Shown here: in pieces, positions 51,319 to 60,115 of the stretch
Layout: each line of letters begins with the position of its first letter
Position numbering within the stretch: the stretch's first letter is position 1
From: JASUTC01 sp964604305
Lineage (GTDB): Bacteria; Thermotogota; Thermotogae; MWEM01
Length of the DNA: 64,000 nucleotides
NCBI GenBank assembly: GCA_964604305.1
Contig: CAZRYM010000006.1
Span: forward strand, 1-64,000
Reading direction: 5' to 3'
Translations under genes and position numbers: made by a program
Notes under the pieces: model-generated
What the model was told of the DNA's origin: nothing
Seen by the model: only the letters and a program-made list of their open reading frames with translations
Database searches by the model: none

Positions 51319-51784
51319 GATTACTGAGATTTCATTGATAAATAAGTTTCTGATTCTATGTCTTTTGTTTTTTTTGATTACCTTTTGCAGTACATTTGCT
51401 TTACGGTTTGATATGGGAATTGGAGCCGAAAAGATAGTTAATACCGTGCCTTTTTTGCATTTAAATCTTAATACTAATTATTTGATATTTGAGAATGATT
51501 TTACATATCTTCAAGAATTTGGTATGATAGATACGTTAGGAATATTTTTTAAACTTGATTCAAAATTGACGCCAAAATTTGGAATTTCAACCTGTTGGGG
51601 TTATAATCAATTAAAGGGCTTTTTTTTTGAAAAAAACGGGATAATCTTAACAGCGGGGATCTCGTATTTTTTAGAAAGATATTCAGTTGCATTCAGTGTT
51701 GGAGAATATATAGCGTTTGATGGTAGAATAAGTGAAAGACCGATCATTAAATTTTCTTGTTCCATTAAGATAGGGGAGTGGTAA
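51293..51784 (+). CDS. Exported beta-rich protein of unknown function
   Basis: About 163 residues; the start is uncertain among several in-frame codons within the ftsH tail. A hydrophobic signal (LCLLFFLITFCSTFALRF) leads into short alternating strands with many aromatic residues, ending in IKIGEW, a style like the outer-membrane-type protein at 12627. I do not recognise a family. It precedes the broken lipoprotein gene by four bases, so both likely belong to one transcript. Confidence 0.65.
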   Translation: MKKVEKKSEITEISLINKFLILCLLFFLITFCSTFALRFDMGIGAEKIVNTVPFLHLNLNTNYLIFENDFTYLQEFGMIDTLGIFFKLDSKLTPKFGISTCWGYNQLKGFFFEKNGIILTAGISYFLERYSVAFSVGEYIAFDGRISERPIIKFSCSIKIGEW

Positions 51785-51787
51785 AAA

Positions 51788-52627
51788 GTGAAAAAGACGT
51801 CGCTGTTAGTAATTTTATCTGTTGTGATGGTAGTAGCTTTCACAGGGTGTTTGTTTATGGAGAAAGAAGCGAGTCTTGAAATCCTGGGAAAGAAAGTCAT
51901 TGCTTTTGGGGCTTCTCAATTATTTGAGATTAAAATTACCTCAAGCAGTGCAGGTGGTGTGGGGGATGTATTCGCAAAAGATGCTCAGGTAAAAAGTGTT
52001 AAATGGGATTTTCAGAATAAGGACCATGCTGCAGGAAGTTTCAGTAAAACCGTGGAAGGTGAAGAGGCTAAGAAGTACACAGCTACCTTTTCAGCCGCTC
52101 CCGGAGATTATCAATTAAAAGTTACGCTTGTAACAACCGGTGATAAGACTTATGAAAAAACGTACGACTTTGATGTTGTGAAAGAAGCACCGGGTTATAC
52201 AATCGAGACATCAGTTGGTGGAACTCCGATTACCTGGCAGAGTGTTCAAAAGAATGATCAGGTACAGATGAAGATAACCCTTTCGGATAGTCAGCTATCT
52301 GAAGAGCAGGTAGACAATTATGAGTATAAATGGGAATTCGTTCACTCCGGTGGTACAGATTCTTCGGAATACATAAGGTATGGAGATTCTGAAACCTATA
52401 CTTATACTTTTGGTGAGAAAGCGGAATATACAGTAAACTTAACCATTAAAAATCCGTTTGGTGACACATACCCCTTCCCTATTGGGAGTTTCACAATAAG
52501 TACAACAAAACCAGCTGTTCCGGAAATTGTTGGTACACCTAAATGGACTACTGATGGTTCCAGATTTGAAATTGAGGTTAAAAAAGGTGAAGACGTGCTT
52601 TATTATGTTTTGGAAAAGCAGTCTTAA
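51788..52627 (+). CDS. Lipoprotein with PKD/Fn3-like domains, 5' part before an in-frame stop
   Basis: The readable part has 279 residues. A lipoprotein signal ends in VVAFTGC with the lipobox Cys near residue 21. Two immunoglobulin-like folds follow (PKD-like: VKWDFQNKDHAAGS, and TYTFGEKAEYTVNLTIKNPF). A third, Fn3-like domain begins at KPAVPEIVGTPKW and is cut by TAA after LYYVLEKQS. The same frame stays open for another 267 codons and completes that domain, so the intact gene was about 547 residues. GTG start. Confidence 0.85.
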   Translation: MKKTSLLVILSVVMVVAFTGCLFMEKEASLEILGKKVIAFGASQLFEIKITSSSAGGVGDVFAKDAQVKSVKWDFQNKDHAAGSFSKTVEGEEAKKYTATFSAAPGDYQLKVTLVTTGDKTYEKTYDFDVVKEAPGYTIETSVGGTPITWQSVQKNDQVQMKITLSDSQLSEEQVDNYEYKWEFVHSGGTDSSEYIRYGDSETYTYTFGEKAEYTVNLTIKNPFGDTYPFPIGSFTISTTKPAVPEIVGTPKWTTDGSRFEIEVKKGEDVLYYVLEKQS

Positions 52628-53431
52628 GAAGTAGGTCAGTTTAATTTTGTTTACAGAGGTTTTGCCTCTTCTGCTTCTACAGTTAAATTATACGATACTT
52701 CAATTAAAGACAGTAATGTAACTTATAAAATTTATGGAGTTGATGGTGCACAATCACAAGGAAACCCTTTGATTGTGAGTTTTGATGTTCCCAACAGGCC
52801 CCCGGAAAAAGCGGTTATTGTTACACCATCAGGAAGGGTCAGCAAGGTAGTATTCGGAAACACTCCATTAAATATGTTCTGGACAAACGGAACAGATCCT
52901 GATTTGGAAGATGCTGTCCACTATTATGCCTATATCGGAAATACTACAGAAGCCTTTGACTATCTTGGAAATACAACACTAACCAGTATCCCCATAAGCA
53001 AACAACTGGTTTCGGGGAATACTTATTACCTTCGTGTAGATTCCTCTGACGGTCAGATTATTACCAGAGGAGACGTATACTCCTTTAAATTTGATCCGGA
53101 TATCAATGCTCCCGTCATAACAGATGCCAGGATCGACATGAATGGTACGCCTTATCAGATTGATCGTTTTAATTATAACGATGCAAATATTGGTATGATT
53201 GCTTCCTACACTAGAACTTATGAAATTGAAATCAGCAGATATGCCTCATTCAACGATTCTATGAAATTCAGAAAGACGTTGTTTGGAAATATCATACCGC
53301 CGATTGATGTCCCCACGTATGTTGGAAATCGTGGAGACAGATTGTTTGTAAGAATGAGAATCATTTACGAAAATCAGTATATGAAGATTACGACAAAGTG
53401 GTCACCGGCAACAATAATGACCGTCAGATAA
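52628..53431 (+). pseudogene. 3' part of the same lipoprotein gene, downstream of an in-frame TAA
   Basis: Directly after the TAA, in the same frame, EVGQFNFVYRGFASSASTVK continues the interrupted Fn3-like strand pattern, then VTYKIYGVDGAQSQGNPL finishes the domain and a further Fn3-like domain (NMFWTNGTDPDLEDAVHYYA) follows to the stop at 53431. No start codon with an SD is found near the break; a TTG at 52769 is the first candidate but would begin inside a domain. The break is one codon only, with no frameshift, so it is a recent mutation, a sequencing error or, less likely, read-through. Confidence 0.8.
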
Positions 53432-53450
53432 ATAATAAACAACACAAATA

Positions 53451-53481
53451 GACGGGCTTTTTTCTATGAGCCCGTCTTTCA
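53451..53481 (+). terminator. Intrinsic terminator after the lipoprotein gene
   Basis: GACGGGCT / AGCCCGTC with a 10-base loop is followed by TTTC. It lies just before the purine nucleoside phosphorylase gene and separates the two units. Confidence 0.75.
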
Positions 53482-53499
53482 ATATTGAGGTGATTTGGA

Positions 53500-54327
53500 A
53501 TGAGTCAAAATAACTTAAAAAAAAGAGTTGAAGACGTAGCTTCATATTTATCGGATAAATTGATTGAAAGCCCAAGAATAGGTATTATCCTTGGTTCAGG
53601 TCTTTCGGGTATTGCAGAAACCCTTGAAAACAAAAAGATTTTTAAATATAAAGACATCCCCGAATTTCCCGTTTCTACAGCTCCGGGTCACAAGGGAGAA
53701 CTGATATTTGGCAAACTCGGGAAAAACGAAGTAGTCCTGATGAACGGTCGTTTTCATTATTATGAAGGCTATGATATGAAAACAATCACATTCCCCATTA
53801 GAGTTATGCAGTTGATGGGTGTGGAATACCTTTTCATCACTAATGCAGCAGGAGGTTTGAACCCCGATTTTGAAATTGGAATTCCCATGTTGATCAAAGA
53901 TCACATCAATATGATTGGTGACAATCCCTTGATTGGGCAGAACATTGATGAATGGGGGCCCAGATTTCCAGATATGTCAGACGCTTATCAGACGGAACTC
54001 AGAAAACTTGTTTTGGAAACCGCAAGGGAGATTGGAGAGCCTTTATACGAGGGTATTTACGTTGCAGTTTCGGGTCCCAACTTTGAGACACCGGCTGAGT
54101 TAAAAATGTTTAGGCACATGGGAGGAGATGCGATTGGCATGTCCAGTGTACCGGAAGCGTTATGCGCAGCACATGGCGGAATCAAAGTCATCGGCATGTC
54201 TGCAATAACTGACAAGGCCGTAGGTGAAGCCCTTCAACCGCTAACCGCTGAAGAGGTTTTGGAAGTTGCCGAAAAAGCCGGGAAAAAAATGTCAACATTA
54301 ATTAGCGCAGTTTGTAATAAGTTATAA
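53500..54327 (+). CDS. Purine nucleoside phosphorylase
   Basis: Phosphorolysis of inosine/guanosine nucleosides to base and ribose 1-phosphate; 275 residues of the trimeric PNP/MTAP family. IGIILGSGLSGIAETLEN binds phosphate, PGHKGELIFG, LMNGRFHYYEGYDMKTITFP and TNAAGGLNPDF form the active site, and PNFETPAELKMFR is the base region. Guanosine/inosine preference is likely but not proven. ATG start with a modest SD (gaggtgat). With hpt it supports purine salvage. Confidence 0.93.
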   Translation: MSQNNLKKRVEDVASYLSDKLIESPRIGIILGSGLSGIAETLENKKIFKYKDIPEFPVSTAPGHKGELIFGKLGKNEVVLMNGRFHYYEGYDMKTITFPIRVMQLMGVEYLFITNAAGGLNPDFEIGIPMLIKDHINMIGDNPLIGQNIDEWGPRFPDMSDAYQTELRKLVLETAREIGEPLYEGIYVAVSGPNFETPAELKMFRHMGGDAIGMSSVPEALCAAHGGIKVIGMSAITDKAVGEALQPLTAEEVLEVAEKAGKKMSTLISAVCNKL

Positions 54328-54339
54328 TACATAATACAA

Positions 54340-55095
54340 ATGGAGAATTTTTTTCACTCATTAAGCACAGGGCTTATTCAGGGTACTACTGAATTTTTAC
54401 CTGTTTCAAGTTCAGGGCATCTTTTTTTGTTTAGAAATTTCTTTCAATACGATTTTGGTACAGATTATGTTGTACTGCTTCATTTTGGAACCCTGATAGC
54501 CGTTTTGTTTTTTTTCTGGAAAGATATTTGGCTAATTCTCAAGGGTTTGTTTTCGAAAGATTTTAACTCCTGGAAACTCTTTTTTGCGCTGATAATTGGA
54601 ACAATTCCCGCAGCTGTATCCGGATTGTTGCTTGAAGACTATTTGGAACAAAACCTTACGTCAAACCTTACAATAGGTATTGCTCTTTTTATAACAGGGT
54701 TTTTACTCCTAATCTCTGACAGGTTTAAAAAGACCGATTTGAAGATTACGGATATTGGCATCAAGATTGCGCTTTTTATTGGCGTGTTTCAAGCCTTAGC
54801 AATTGTTCCCGGTTTGTCCAGGAGTGGTTTAACACTATTCGGAGCTTTATTTCTCGGTATAAAACGAGAAGATGCATTTAAATTTTCTTTTCTTCTTTCA
54901 ATTCCTGTAATATTGGGAACTACACTGCTCAAGATAGAAAAAATCAGCCAGTTAACAGAAGGAACATGGGGATTTGTGTTTGCAACTATATCCGGTTTTT
55001 TCGCTCTCTGGCTGTTAAAAATTCTTACCAATTCAAAAAAATTAAAGTACTTTGCCTTTTATTGTTGGATAATCGGAATCTTATCAATTGTATAG
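54340..55095 (+). CDS. uppP: Undecaprenyl-diphosphatase UppP (BacA)
   Basis: Recycles the lipid carrier of cell wall synthesis; 251 residues with about eight membrane segments. The two catalytic motifs are visible: GTTEFLPVSSSGHLFLFRN near residue 15 and VPGLSRSGLTLFGALFLGIK near 160. The SD upstream of ATG is weak, so a slightly different start is possible. It follows the phosphorylase gene by 12 bases. Confidence 0.95.
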   Translation: MENFFHSLSTGLIQGTTEFLPVSSSGHLFLFRNFFQYDFGTDYVVLLHFGTLIAVLFFFWKDIWLILKGLFSKDFNSWKLFFALIIGTIPAAVSGLLLEDYLEQNLTSNLTIGIALFITGFLLLISDRFKKTDLKITDIGIKIALFIGVFQALAIVPGLSRSGLTLFGALFLGIKREDAFKFSFLLSIPVILGTTLLKIEKISQLTEGTWGFVFATISGFFALWLLKILTNSKKLKYFAFYCWIIGILSIV

Positions 55096-55102
55096 TCTTA
55101 CT

Positions 55103-55137
55103 AAAAAAGGGGGATCGCTTGAAGGCCCCTTTTTTTG
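55103..55137 (+). terminator. Intrinsic terminator after uppP
   Basis: AAAAAAGGGG / CCCCTTTTTTT with a 13-base loop closes the phosphorylase-uppP unit. Confidence 0.8.
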
Positions 55138-55177
55138 GTGATATATGAAGTTAATAATTATAAATACACACAATCAA

Positions 55178-55222
55178 TTGACAAATGTCATGTGTTGACA
55201 TTTGTTATAAATGGTGTATAAT
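55178..55222 (+). promoter_or_regulatory. Promoter with a perfect inverted repeat over its -35 box
   Basis: ACAAATGTCA (55181-55190) and TGACATTTGT (55196-55205) form 10-bp arms with a 5-base centre. TTGACA at 55195-55200 and TATAAT at 55217-55222 (spacer 16) form the promoter, so a repressor bound to the repeat would block it. The transcript would have a leader of about 120 bases before the gene at 55349, in which I see no riboswitch. Confidence 0.65.
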
Positions 55223-55348
55223 ACATTATAAAGGTGAGATATTTTAACAAAAATAGATGAAATATGCAGAATATGTTTGAAAATCAACTCTTATTCCACC
55301 TAAATCAGATAAAATCTCCCAAAACCAGATAATTTACCGGAGGAAATT

Positions 55349-56011
55349 TTGCAGAAACGATTGGCAATCCTTATTGGAGGTTATCCTTTAACTCACACAG
55401 AAAGACTTCAAATTCTTGAGTTAAGAGGAAAAGATACATATTTTGTGGCGGTTGACGGTGGATTGAATGTTTTTTTTGAACTGGGTATTCTACCAGACAT
55501 GTTACTTGGTGATATGGATTCTTGCTCAATAAAAGCTTACAGATGGTATTGTGCTCATCAAAAGAAGCAATTGTTTTTAAGTTGTGATAAGGATTATTTA
55601 GACATGGAAGCCGCCATTAATTTGATTCATCATCAAAAAATAATTGATGTGGAGCTTTATGGTGTTCTTGGTGGGAGAATCGATCAGACATTTTCTTGTC
55701 TGCCCTTTTTATTAAGAGGCGCGGCCTTGGATCTGTCGATAACGATAAAGTCCGAAAAATGTCAAATGGGTGTATTTAAAGGTCCTTCAGAAAATATCAT
55801 TAAAACAAATCCTGGTGATGGTTGGTCATTTTTGGCAATAACCAAAGTAGTAGAAGGAATAACACTTAAAGGCTTTAAATACAAAATGGAAAACGGAACA
55901 GTTTTTAACACCCAAACAACTGCATTAAGTAATCTTGCAATAACGTCAGAAGTAAGTGTAGGAATTAATAATGGTATCATAATATATTTTAATAAACCGG
56001 GGAGGCAGTAA
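55349..56011 (+). CDS. Thiamine pyrophosphokinase
   Basis: Makes thiamine diphosphate from thiamine and ATP; 220 residues. VAVDGGLNVFFELGILPDML, LLGDMDSC and CDKDYLDMEAAINL form the conserved N-terminal domain, with GVLGGRIDQTFS following. The C-terminal beta sandwich holds GFKYKMENGTVF and a Ser/Asn/Gly-rich end. TTG start follows GGAGG. A fold-related hit to other tetrapyrrole-like kinases is unlikely given the DGG and DMDS motifs. Confidence 0.9.
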   Translation: MQKRLAILIGGYPLTHTERLQILELRGKDTYFVAVDGGLNVFFELGILPDMLLGDMDSCSIKAYRWYCAHQKKQLFLSCDKDYLDMEAAINLIHHQKIIDVELYGVLGGRIDQTFSCLPFLLRGAALDLSITIKSEKCQMGVFKGPSENIIKTNPGDGWSFLAITKVVEGITLKGFKYKMENGTVFNTQTTALSNLAITSEVSVGINNGIIIYFNKPGRQ

Positions 56012-56012
56012 A

Positions 56013-56966
56013 ATGTGGAGTACTAAGAGTCTTTCTGAAAAGACTGTAAATGAATTGAAGGAAATAGCCAAATCGAGGGATATTAAGGGCTATTATAAGA
56101 TGCGGAAAACTGAGTTGGTTCAATCTCTGACAAGCGAGTTTATTAAGGAAATCGATCCCACATCGATGGAGAAAATCAGGAAAATGTTGAGAAGTGAACC
56201 CAGAATTTTCGAATTAAGAAAAATAGCAAAGAAGATGGGAATCTCTTTTAAGAGGAACATGAAAAAAAGTGAGCTTGAGGACAGAATTAAGCGTTCCCTG
56301 GTCAGACATGAAAAGGCAGAACAAGCTCAAGATAATTTATACAAATCAGGGACCGGGTCTCATCAGCAGCAGATCAATCCGGGAGAACCTATCATACCGG
56401 AATTGCCAAAGACTTATAAGCGCGATAAACTGGTAGCCTTACCGGTGAATCCCTTATGGATTCACATGTACTGGGATTTTTCTGAACAGACCGCTGCTTT
56501 GATTAAAAACTTACAAGATCAAAAAAAAGCGATTTTCCTCAGGATTTACGATGTGACATACATCGAGTTCAACGGAGAAAACGCGCATCAGATTTGGGAA
56601 TACGAAATTTCATCTGATGGCGAACGAAAATTTTATGCCAACGTCAACAATCCAAATGCATCTTATCTAACAGAGATTGGTTATATCAATGATAGAGGTG
56701 AATTTGTGACTGTACTGAGAAGTAATCTTGTTAAAACACCTCCCAACGCATTCTCAACCAAAAAAGAGGAAAAATGGTTAGATCTTAGTTCGGGCTATAA
56801 GTTTTCAAAACCTGCCCAAGGGGTCTTATCCAAACCGACTTTTAAGGCAATTGGCGGATCATCATTCTTCCCCAACGAATTTAACAGACGAGTAATCACA
56901 TCCGGTGGTGGCTCCTTCCTCCATTTTATGACCGGTAATACTAATGATTCCGGGGAGTGTGAGTAA
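56013..56966 (+). CDS. DUF4912 protein
   Basis: A 317-residue protein. Two SAP/Rho-N-like helical repeats open it (LSEKTVNELKEIAKSRDIKG and FELRKIAKKMGISFKRNMKK), each ending in a basic patch suited to nucleic-acid binding. The DUF4912 domain follows from about residue 130 (LPVNPLWIHMYWDFSEQTAA; IWEYEISSDGERKFYANVNN). It lies two bases before a GH57 enzyme gene, a pairing seen in many genomes; the mechanism of the link is unknown. Confidence 0.88.
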   Translation: MWSTKSLSEKTVNELKEIAKSRDIKGYYKMRKTELVQSLTSEFIKEIDPTSMEKIRKMLRSEPRIFELRKIAKKMGISFKRNMKKSELEDRIKRSLVRHEKAEQAQDNLYKSGTGSHQQQINPGEPIIPELPKTYKRDKLVALPVNPLWIHMYWDFSEQTAALIKNLQDQKKAIFLRIYDVTYIEFNGENAHQIWEYEISSDGERKFYANVNNPNASYLTEIGYINDRGEFVTVLRSNLVKTPPNAFSTKKEEKWLDLSSGYKFSKPAQGVLSKPTFKAIGGSSFFPNEFNRRVITSGGGSFLHFMTGNTNDSGECE

Positions 56967-56968
56967 TC

Positions 56969-58573
56969 ATGACAAAAGGTTATTTTTCTTTGGTTTTACA
57001 CGCGCATTTACCTTACATTCATCATCCTGATTTTGAAGAGTTCATGGAGGAAAAGTGGCTTTTCGAGGCCATAAGCGAAACATATATCCCCCTTCTCAGA
57101 GCATTCGAAAGACTCGAAGCAGATCAAGTGCCTTTTGCTGTAACTATGTCAATTACTCCCCCCCTTATGGAAATGCTTGATTCAAAGAGTTTACAGGAAA
57201 AATATGTCAGACACCTCCAAGCACTTATTGATCTTTCAGCAAAAGAAATCGAAAAGACAAAAGAAGAAAATCCCAAAAAACATAAAATGGCAAAATATTA
57301 CCATGAGGATTTCAAAGATCTTTTAAGAATATTTAAAGATGAGTATTCCTGTCGATTATTAAACGGTTTTAAACGGTTTTACGATAACGGGAACCTGGAG
57401 ATTATTACCTGCAATGCCACACATGGTTTTCTTCCTTTGATGGACAGATATCCCAATGCAGTCAGGGCACAGGTGAAAATAGGTAAACAAACCTACAAAA
57501 ACCATATCGGCGAGGATCCAAAGGGAATATGGCTTGCTGAGTGCGGTTATACCGGAGGATTGGATAAATATTTGGCCGAAGAAAACATCCGATATTTCTT
57601 TGTAGATTCCCATGGCATTTGGTATGCTGATACTCCTCCAAGATATGGAGTTTATAGACCACTTGTTACTGAAAATGGTGTTTTTGCATTTGGAAGAGAC
57701 CCGGAATCAAGTGAACAAGTATGGAGTGCAGAGAGTGGTTATCCCGGAGATTTCAGATACCGGGAATTCTACAGAGATGTTGGTTTTGACAGAGAACACG
57801 AATATATAAAAGATTACCTTGACAGCTGTGGTGTGCGTTCAAATACCGGGATTAAATATTTCAAAGTAACCGGTAAAGGAGTGGACTTGGGGAAAAAAGA
57901 CTACTACGATATTGAAGAGGCCATGGAAGCAGCCCGGGCACATGGAAGTGATTTCGCCCATAAAAAAGCAGCACAAGTAGCCCATCTTTTTGAGACTTTT
58001 GATGGAGTCGAACCGCTAATTGTAGCTCCCTTTGATGCAGAACTATATGGACATTGGTGGTTTGAAGGTCCGGCATTTATCGAACATTTTTTCAGAGCGT
58101 TAAATCAATTAGAGGAAATTGAACCCATAACTCCACCCGATTTCATAGAAAACAAACTAAAATCAGTTCAGATTGACACTCCCGGTGATTCCACATGGGG
58201 TGCGAACGGTTATAATGAAGTTTGGCTAAATGGTTCAAACGATTGGATATACAAGCATTTGGACCATCTCATTGAAAAAATGGGAGAGCTTGCAAATACA
58301 TATAAAGACGTTCAGGATGAGTTGAAAATCAGGGCTTTGAACCAGGCAGCCAGGGAATTACTGTTGGCACAGTCAAGCGATTGGGCATTCATTATGACGA
58401 CGGGAACAACCGTCGAATATGCATCCAACAGAACGAAACAGCATGTGGATAGATTTTTAAAGTTGTACAATGAGATAGTCAATAATGAATTAAATAAAGA
58501 AGAATTAGAAAAGGTTGAATGGTTAGATCCTATTTTTAAAGATATAGATTTTAAGGTCTATTGCACAAACTAA
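56969..58573 (+). CDS. GH57 1,4-alpha-glucan branching enzyme (AmyC/DUF1957 type)
   Basis: A 534-residue GH57 enzyme that introduces alpha-1,6 branches into glycogen-like glucan. HAHLPYIHHPDFEEFMEEKW starts the barrel, WLAECGY supplies the nucleophile Glu191, FDAELYGHWWFEGP the acid Asp356, and the C-terminal helical DUF1957 domain includes SSDWAFIMTTGTTVEYA. T. maritima AmyC is the closest named protein I can recall. Together with glgX it implies glycogen turnover, although glgA/glgC are not in view. Terminator downstream at 58582. Confidence 0.93.
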   Translation: MTKGYFSLVLHAHLPYIHHPDFEEFMEEKWLFEAISETYIPLLRAFERLEADQVPFAVTMSITPPLMEMLDSKSLQEKYVRHLQALIDLSAKEIEKTKEENPKKHKMAKYYHEDFKDLLRIFKDEYSCRLLNGFKRFYDNGNLEIITCNATHGFLPLMDRYPNAVRAQVKIGKQTYKNHIGEDPKGIWLAECGYTGGLDKYLAEENIRYFFVDSHGIWYADTPPRYGVYRPLVTENGVFAFGRDPESSEQVWSAESGYPGDFRYREFYRDVGFDREHEYIKDYLDSCGVRSNTGIKYFKVTGKGVDLGKKDYYDIEEAMEAARAHGSDFAHKKAAQVAHLFETFDGVEPLIVAPFDAELYGHWWFEGPAFIEHFFRALNQLEEIEPITPPDFIENKLKSVQIDTPGDSTWGANGYNEVWLNGSNDWIYKHLDHLIEKMGELANTYKDVQDELKIRALNQAARELLLAQSSDWAFIMTTGTTVEYASNRTKQHVDRFLKLYNEIVNNELNKEELEKVEWLDPIFKDIDFKVYCTN

Positions 58574-58581
58574 AAAACAAT

Positions 58582-58616
58582 AATCCCCGCTTCCTGCAGG
58601 AAGCGGGGATTTTAAA
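58582..58616 (+). terminator. Intrinsic terminator after the branching enzyme gene
   Basis: A perfect palindrome (AATCCCCGCTTCC TGCA GGAAGCGGGGATT) is followed by TTAAAAA. It separates the branching enzyme gene from the next small gene. Confidence 0.8.
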
Positions 58617-58631
58617 AACGGAGGTTAATAT

Positions 58632-58883
58632 ATGTCTTTAAAGAACGAAGCTTTTTTGAAAGAACTTGCATCCAAAGAACCGGCAACTTTTAACGAAGTT
58701 TTTTTAAATTTTCAGATGGAATTGTTGGATCATGAAAACGAACTGAAAAAATTGCAGGCCATTACTGAAACAAGAGGTGCATTAACGGCTGAAGAAAAGA
58801 AATACGAATCCGTCATGAATGCCAAAAAAGGAATTCTTGAGGGTGTTGTGGAAGATTTATCTATTTACTATAAAAAGAGATAA
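58632..58883 (+). CDS. Small helical protein of unknown function
   Basis: An 83-residue soluble protein, nearly all predicted helix and strongly charged: EAFLKELASKEPATFNEVFL, LLDHENELKKLQAITETRGA and SVMNAKKGILEGVVEDLSIY. The heptad-like spacing suggests a helical hairpin or coiled coil. The ATG follows GGAGG at about 7 bases. It stands between a terminator and the glpX promoter and is probably its own unit. I do not recognise a family. Confidence 0.75.
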   Translation: MSLKNEAFLKELASKEPATFNEVFLNFQMELLDHENELKKLQAITETRGALTAEEKKYESVMNAKKGILEGVVEDLSIYYKKR

Positions 58884-58885
58884 GA

Positions 58886-58894
58886 TGTTATAAT
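58886..58894 (+). promoter_or_regulatory. Extended -10 promoter of glpX
   Basis: TGTTATAAT is an extended -10 element, 58 bases before the glpX start. No clear -35 box is seen. Confidence 0.5.
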
Positions 58895-58951
58895 TTCAAC
58901 AGAGAAAATGACAAAAAATTGGTTAACACTATTCTACGGGGAGGATGAGTG

Positions 58952-59968
58952 ATGTCAAAAGAAATGTATCCAGAGTTTTCTCTGGATTTTGTTCGTGTTA
59001 CAGAAGCTGCAGCATTGATGAGCAGCCGTTATCTTGGTTTTGGCGATAAGGAAGCCGTCGATGGAGCGGCAGTAGACGCCATGAGAGGGATGCTGGATTA
59101 TATAGATATAAAAGGTACCGTCATTATCGGTGAAGGTGAGAAAGATGAAGCGCCCATGCTCTTTAAGGGAGAAAAAGTGGGCAGTTATACAGAAAATGCA
59201 CCTGAGATGGATATAGCGGTGGATCCAATAGACGGAACAAGATTGGTTGCTTTTGGCCTGCCAAACGGTATAGCCGTTATGGCCGCAGCAGAGCATGGAC
59301 AAATGGCATCTCTGCCGACTTTTTATTGTATGAAACTCGCTGTTGGCCCTGAATTAAAAGGAAGATTGGATATAAATGCCCCCATAAGGGAGAATTTGAA
59401 AGTAGCAGCAGCTGTATTGAATGTAGAGGTCAGTGAGATAACTGTTGTTATCTTGAACAGAGACAGGCACAAAGAAATTATTGATGAAATAAAGCGAGCC
59501 GGAGCCAGAATTAAGTTGATCAGTGACGGAGATATTGCAGGATCTATTGCAACAGCAACACCTGATAGTGGAGTAAATATCTGTATCGGTATAGGCGGAT
59601 CTCCGGAAGGGGTGCTTGCAGCTGCTGCGCTTAGGACTCTTGGCGGGGAACTACAGGCTAAACTCTGGGCACAGACGGAAGAAGAAAAAACACTACTCAC
59701 CGAACAGGGATGGGATTTTGACAAAGTGTATCATACCGAAGATTTGGTGGGGGGAGAGCATGTAATCTTTGCTGCAACAGGAGTAACTAAAGGAGATTTC
59801 CTAAACGGTGTTAAATTTGTGCATGGTAAGGCGATAACCGAATCCATAGCAATGAGAATGCCAAGTGCAACCGTCAGATACATTACCACACATCATGATT
59901 TGAAGAAAAAGACCATCAGACTAAAATCATCCAGTGGGGATGAAAAATATATCGATATTAAATATTAA
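58952..59968 (+). CDS. glpX: Fructose-1,6-bisphosphatase class II
   Basis: Gluconeogenic phosphatase of 338 residues. VTEAAALMSSRYLGFGDKEA, IGEGEKDEAPMLFKGE, DIAVDPIDGTRLVAFG and the C-terminal LVGGEHVIFAATGVTKGDFL are diagnostic of GlpX. The ATG at 58952 is preferred to a GTG one codon earlier because GGGGAGG is five to six bases away. SBPase activity, as in cyanobacteria, cannot be excluded. Confidence 0.96.
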   Translation: MSKEMYPEFSLDFVRVTEAAALMSSRYLGFGDKEAVDGAAVDAMRGMLDYIDIKGTVIIGEGEKDEAPMLFKGEKVGSYTENAPEMDIAVDPIDGTRLVAFGLPNGIAVMAAAEHGQMASLPTFYCMKLAVGPELKGRLDINAPIRENLKVAAAVLNVEVSEITVVILNRDRHKEIIDEIKRAGARIKLISDGDIAGSIATATPDSGVNICIGIGGSPEGVLAAAALRTLGGELQAKLWAQTEEEKTLLTEQGWDFDKVYHTEDLVGGEHVIFAATGVTKGDFLNGVKFVHGKAITESIAMRMPSATVRYITTHHDLKKKTIRLKSSSGDEKYIDIKY

Positions 59969-59995
59969 CATCTACAAATGCTAATATGATAGAAG

Positions 59996-60028
59996 AAAAA
60001 GGCGACTGTAAAAGTTGCTTTTTTTTAT
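59996..60028 (+). terminator. Intrinsic terminator after glpX
   Basis: AAAAAGGCGACT / AAGTTGCTTTTTTTT forms a moderate stem with one wobble pair and ends in eight T. Confidence 0.7.
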
Positions 60029-60044
60029 GGTTTTTTCTCATAAA

Positions 60045-60099
60045 TTGACAGAAGCCCTCTAAACGGAGTATAATATAACACTCTAATAAGAGTGTTATA
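60045..60099 (+). promoter_or_regulatory. Promoter and operator-like palindrome of the TauE/SafE gene
   Basis: TTGACA (60045-60050) and TATAAT (60069-60074) are 18 bases apart. Immediately after the -10 box lies a perfect inverted repeat TATAACACTCT-aata-AGAGTGTTATA (60074-60099) that covers the transcription start. It is not followed by T, so repressor binding is more likely than termination. Confidence 0.75.
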
Positions 60100-60115
60100 A
60101 AGGGGAGGGGTATAT

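Noticed and set aside
52625..52627. Recoded stop (selenocysteine or pyrrolysine)
   Set aside because: The codon is TAA, which is used for neither, and no recoding structure is evident.
55223..55348. TPP riboswitch before thiamine pyrophosphokinase
   Set aside because: The conserved CTGAGA and ACCTGA-type elements are absent by eye.
58955..59724. Long antisense frames over glpX
   Set aside because: They oppose a well-conserved phosphatase gene and have no ribosome binding sites or motifs.
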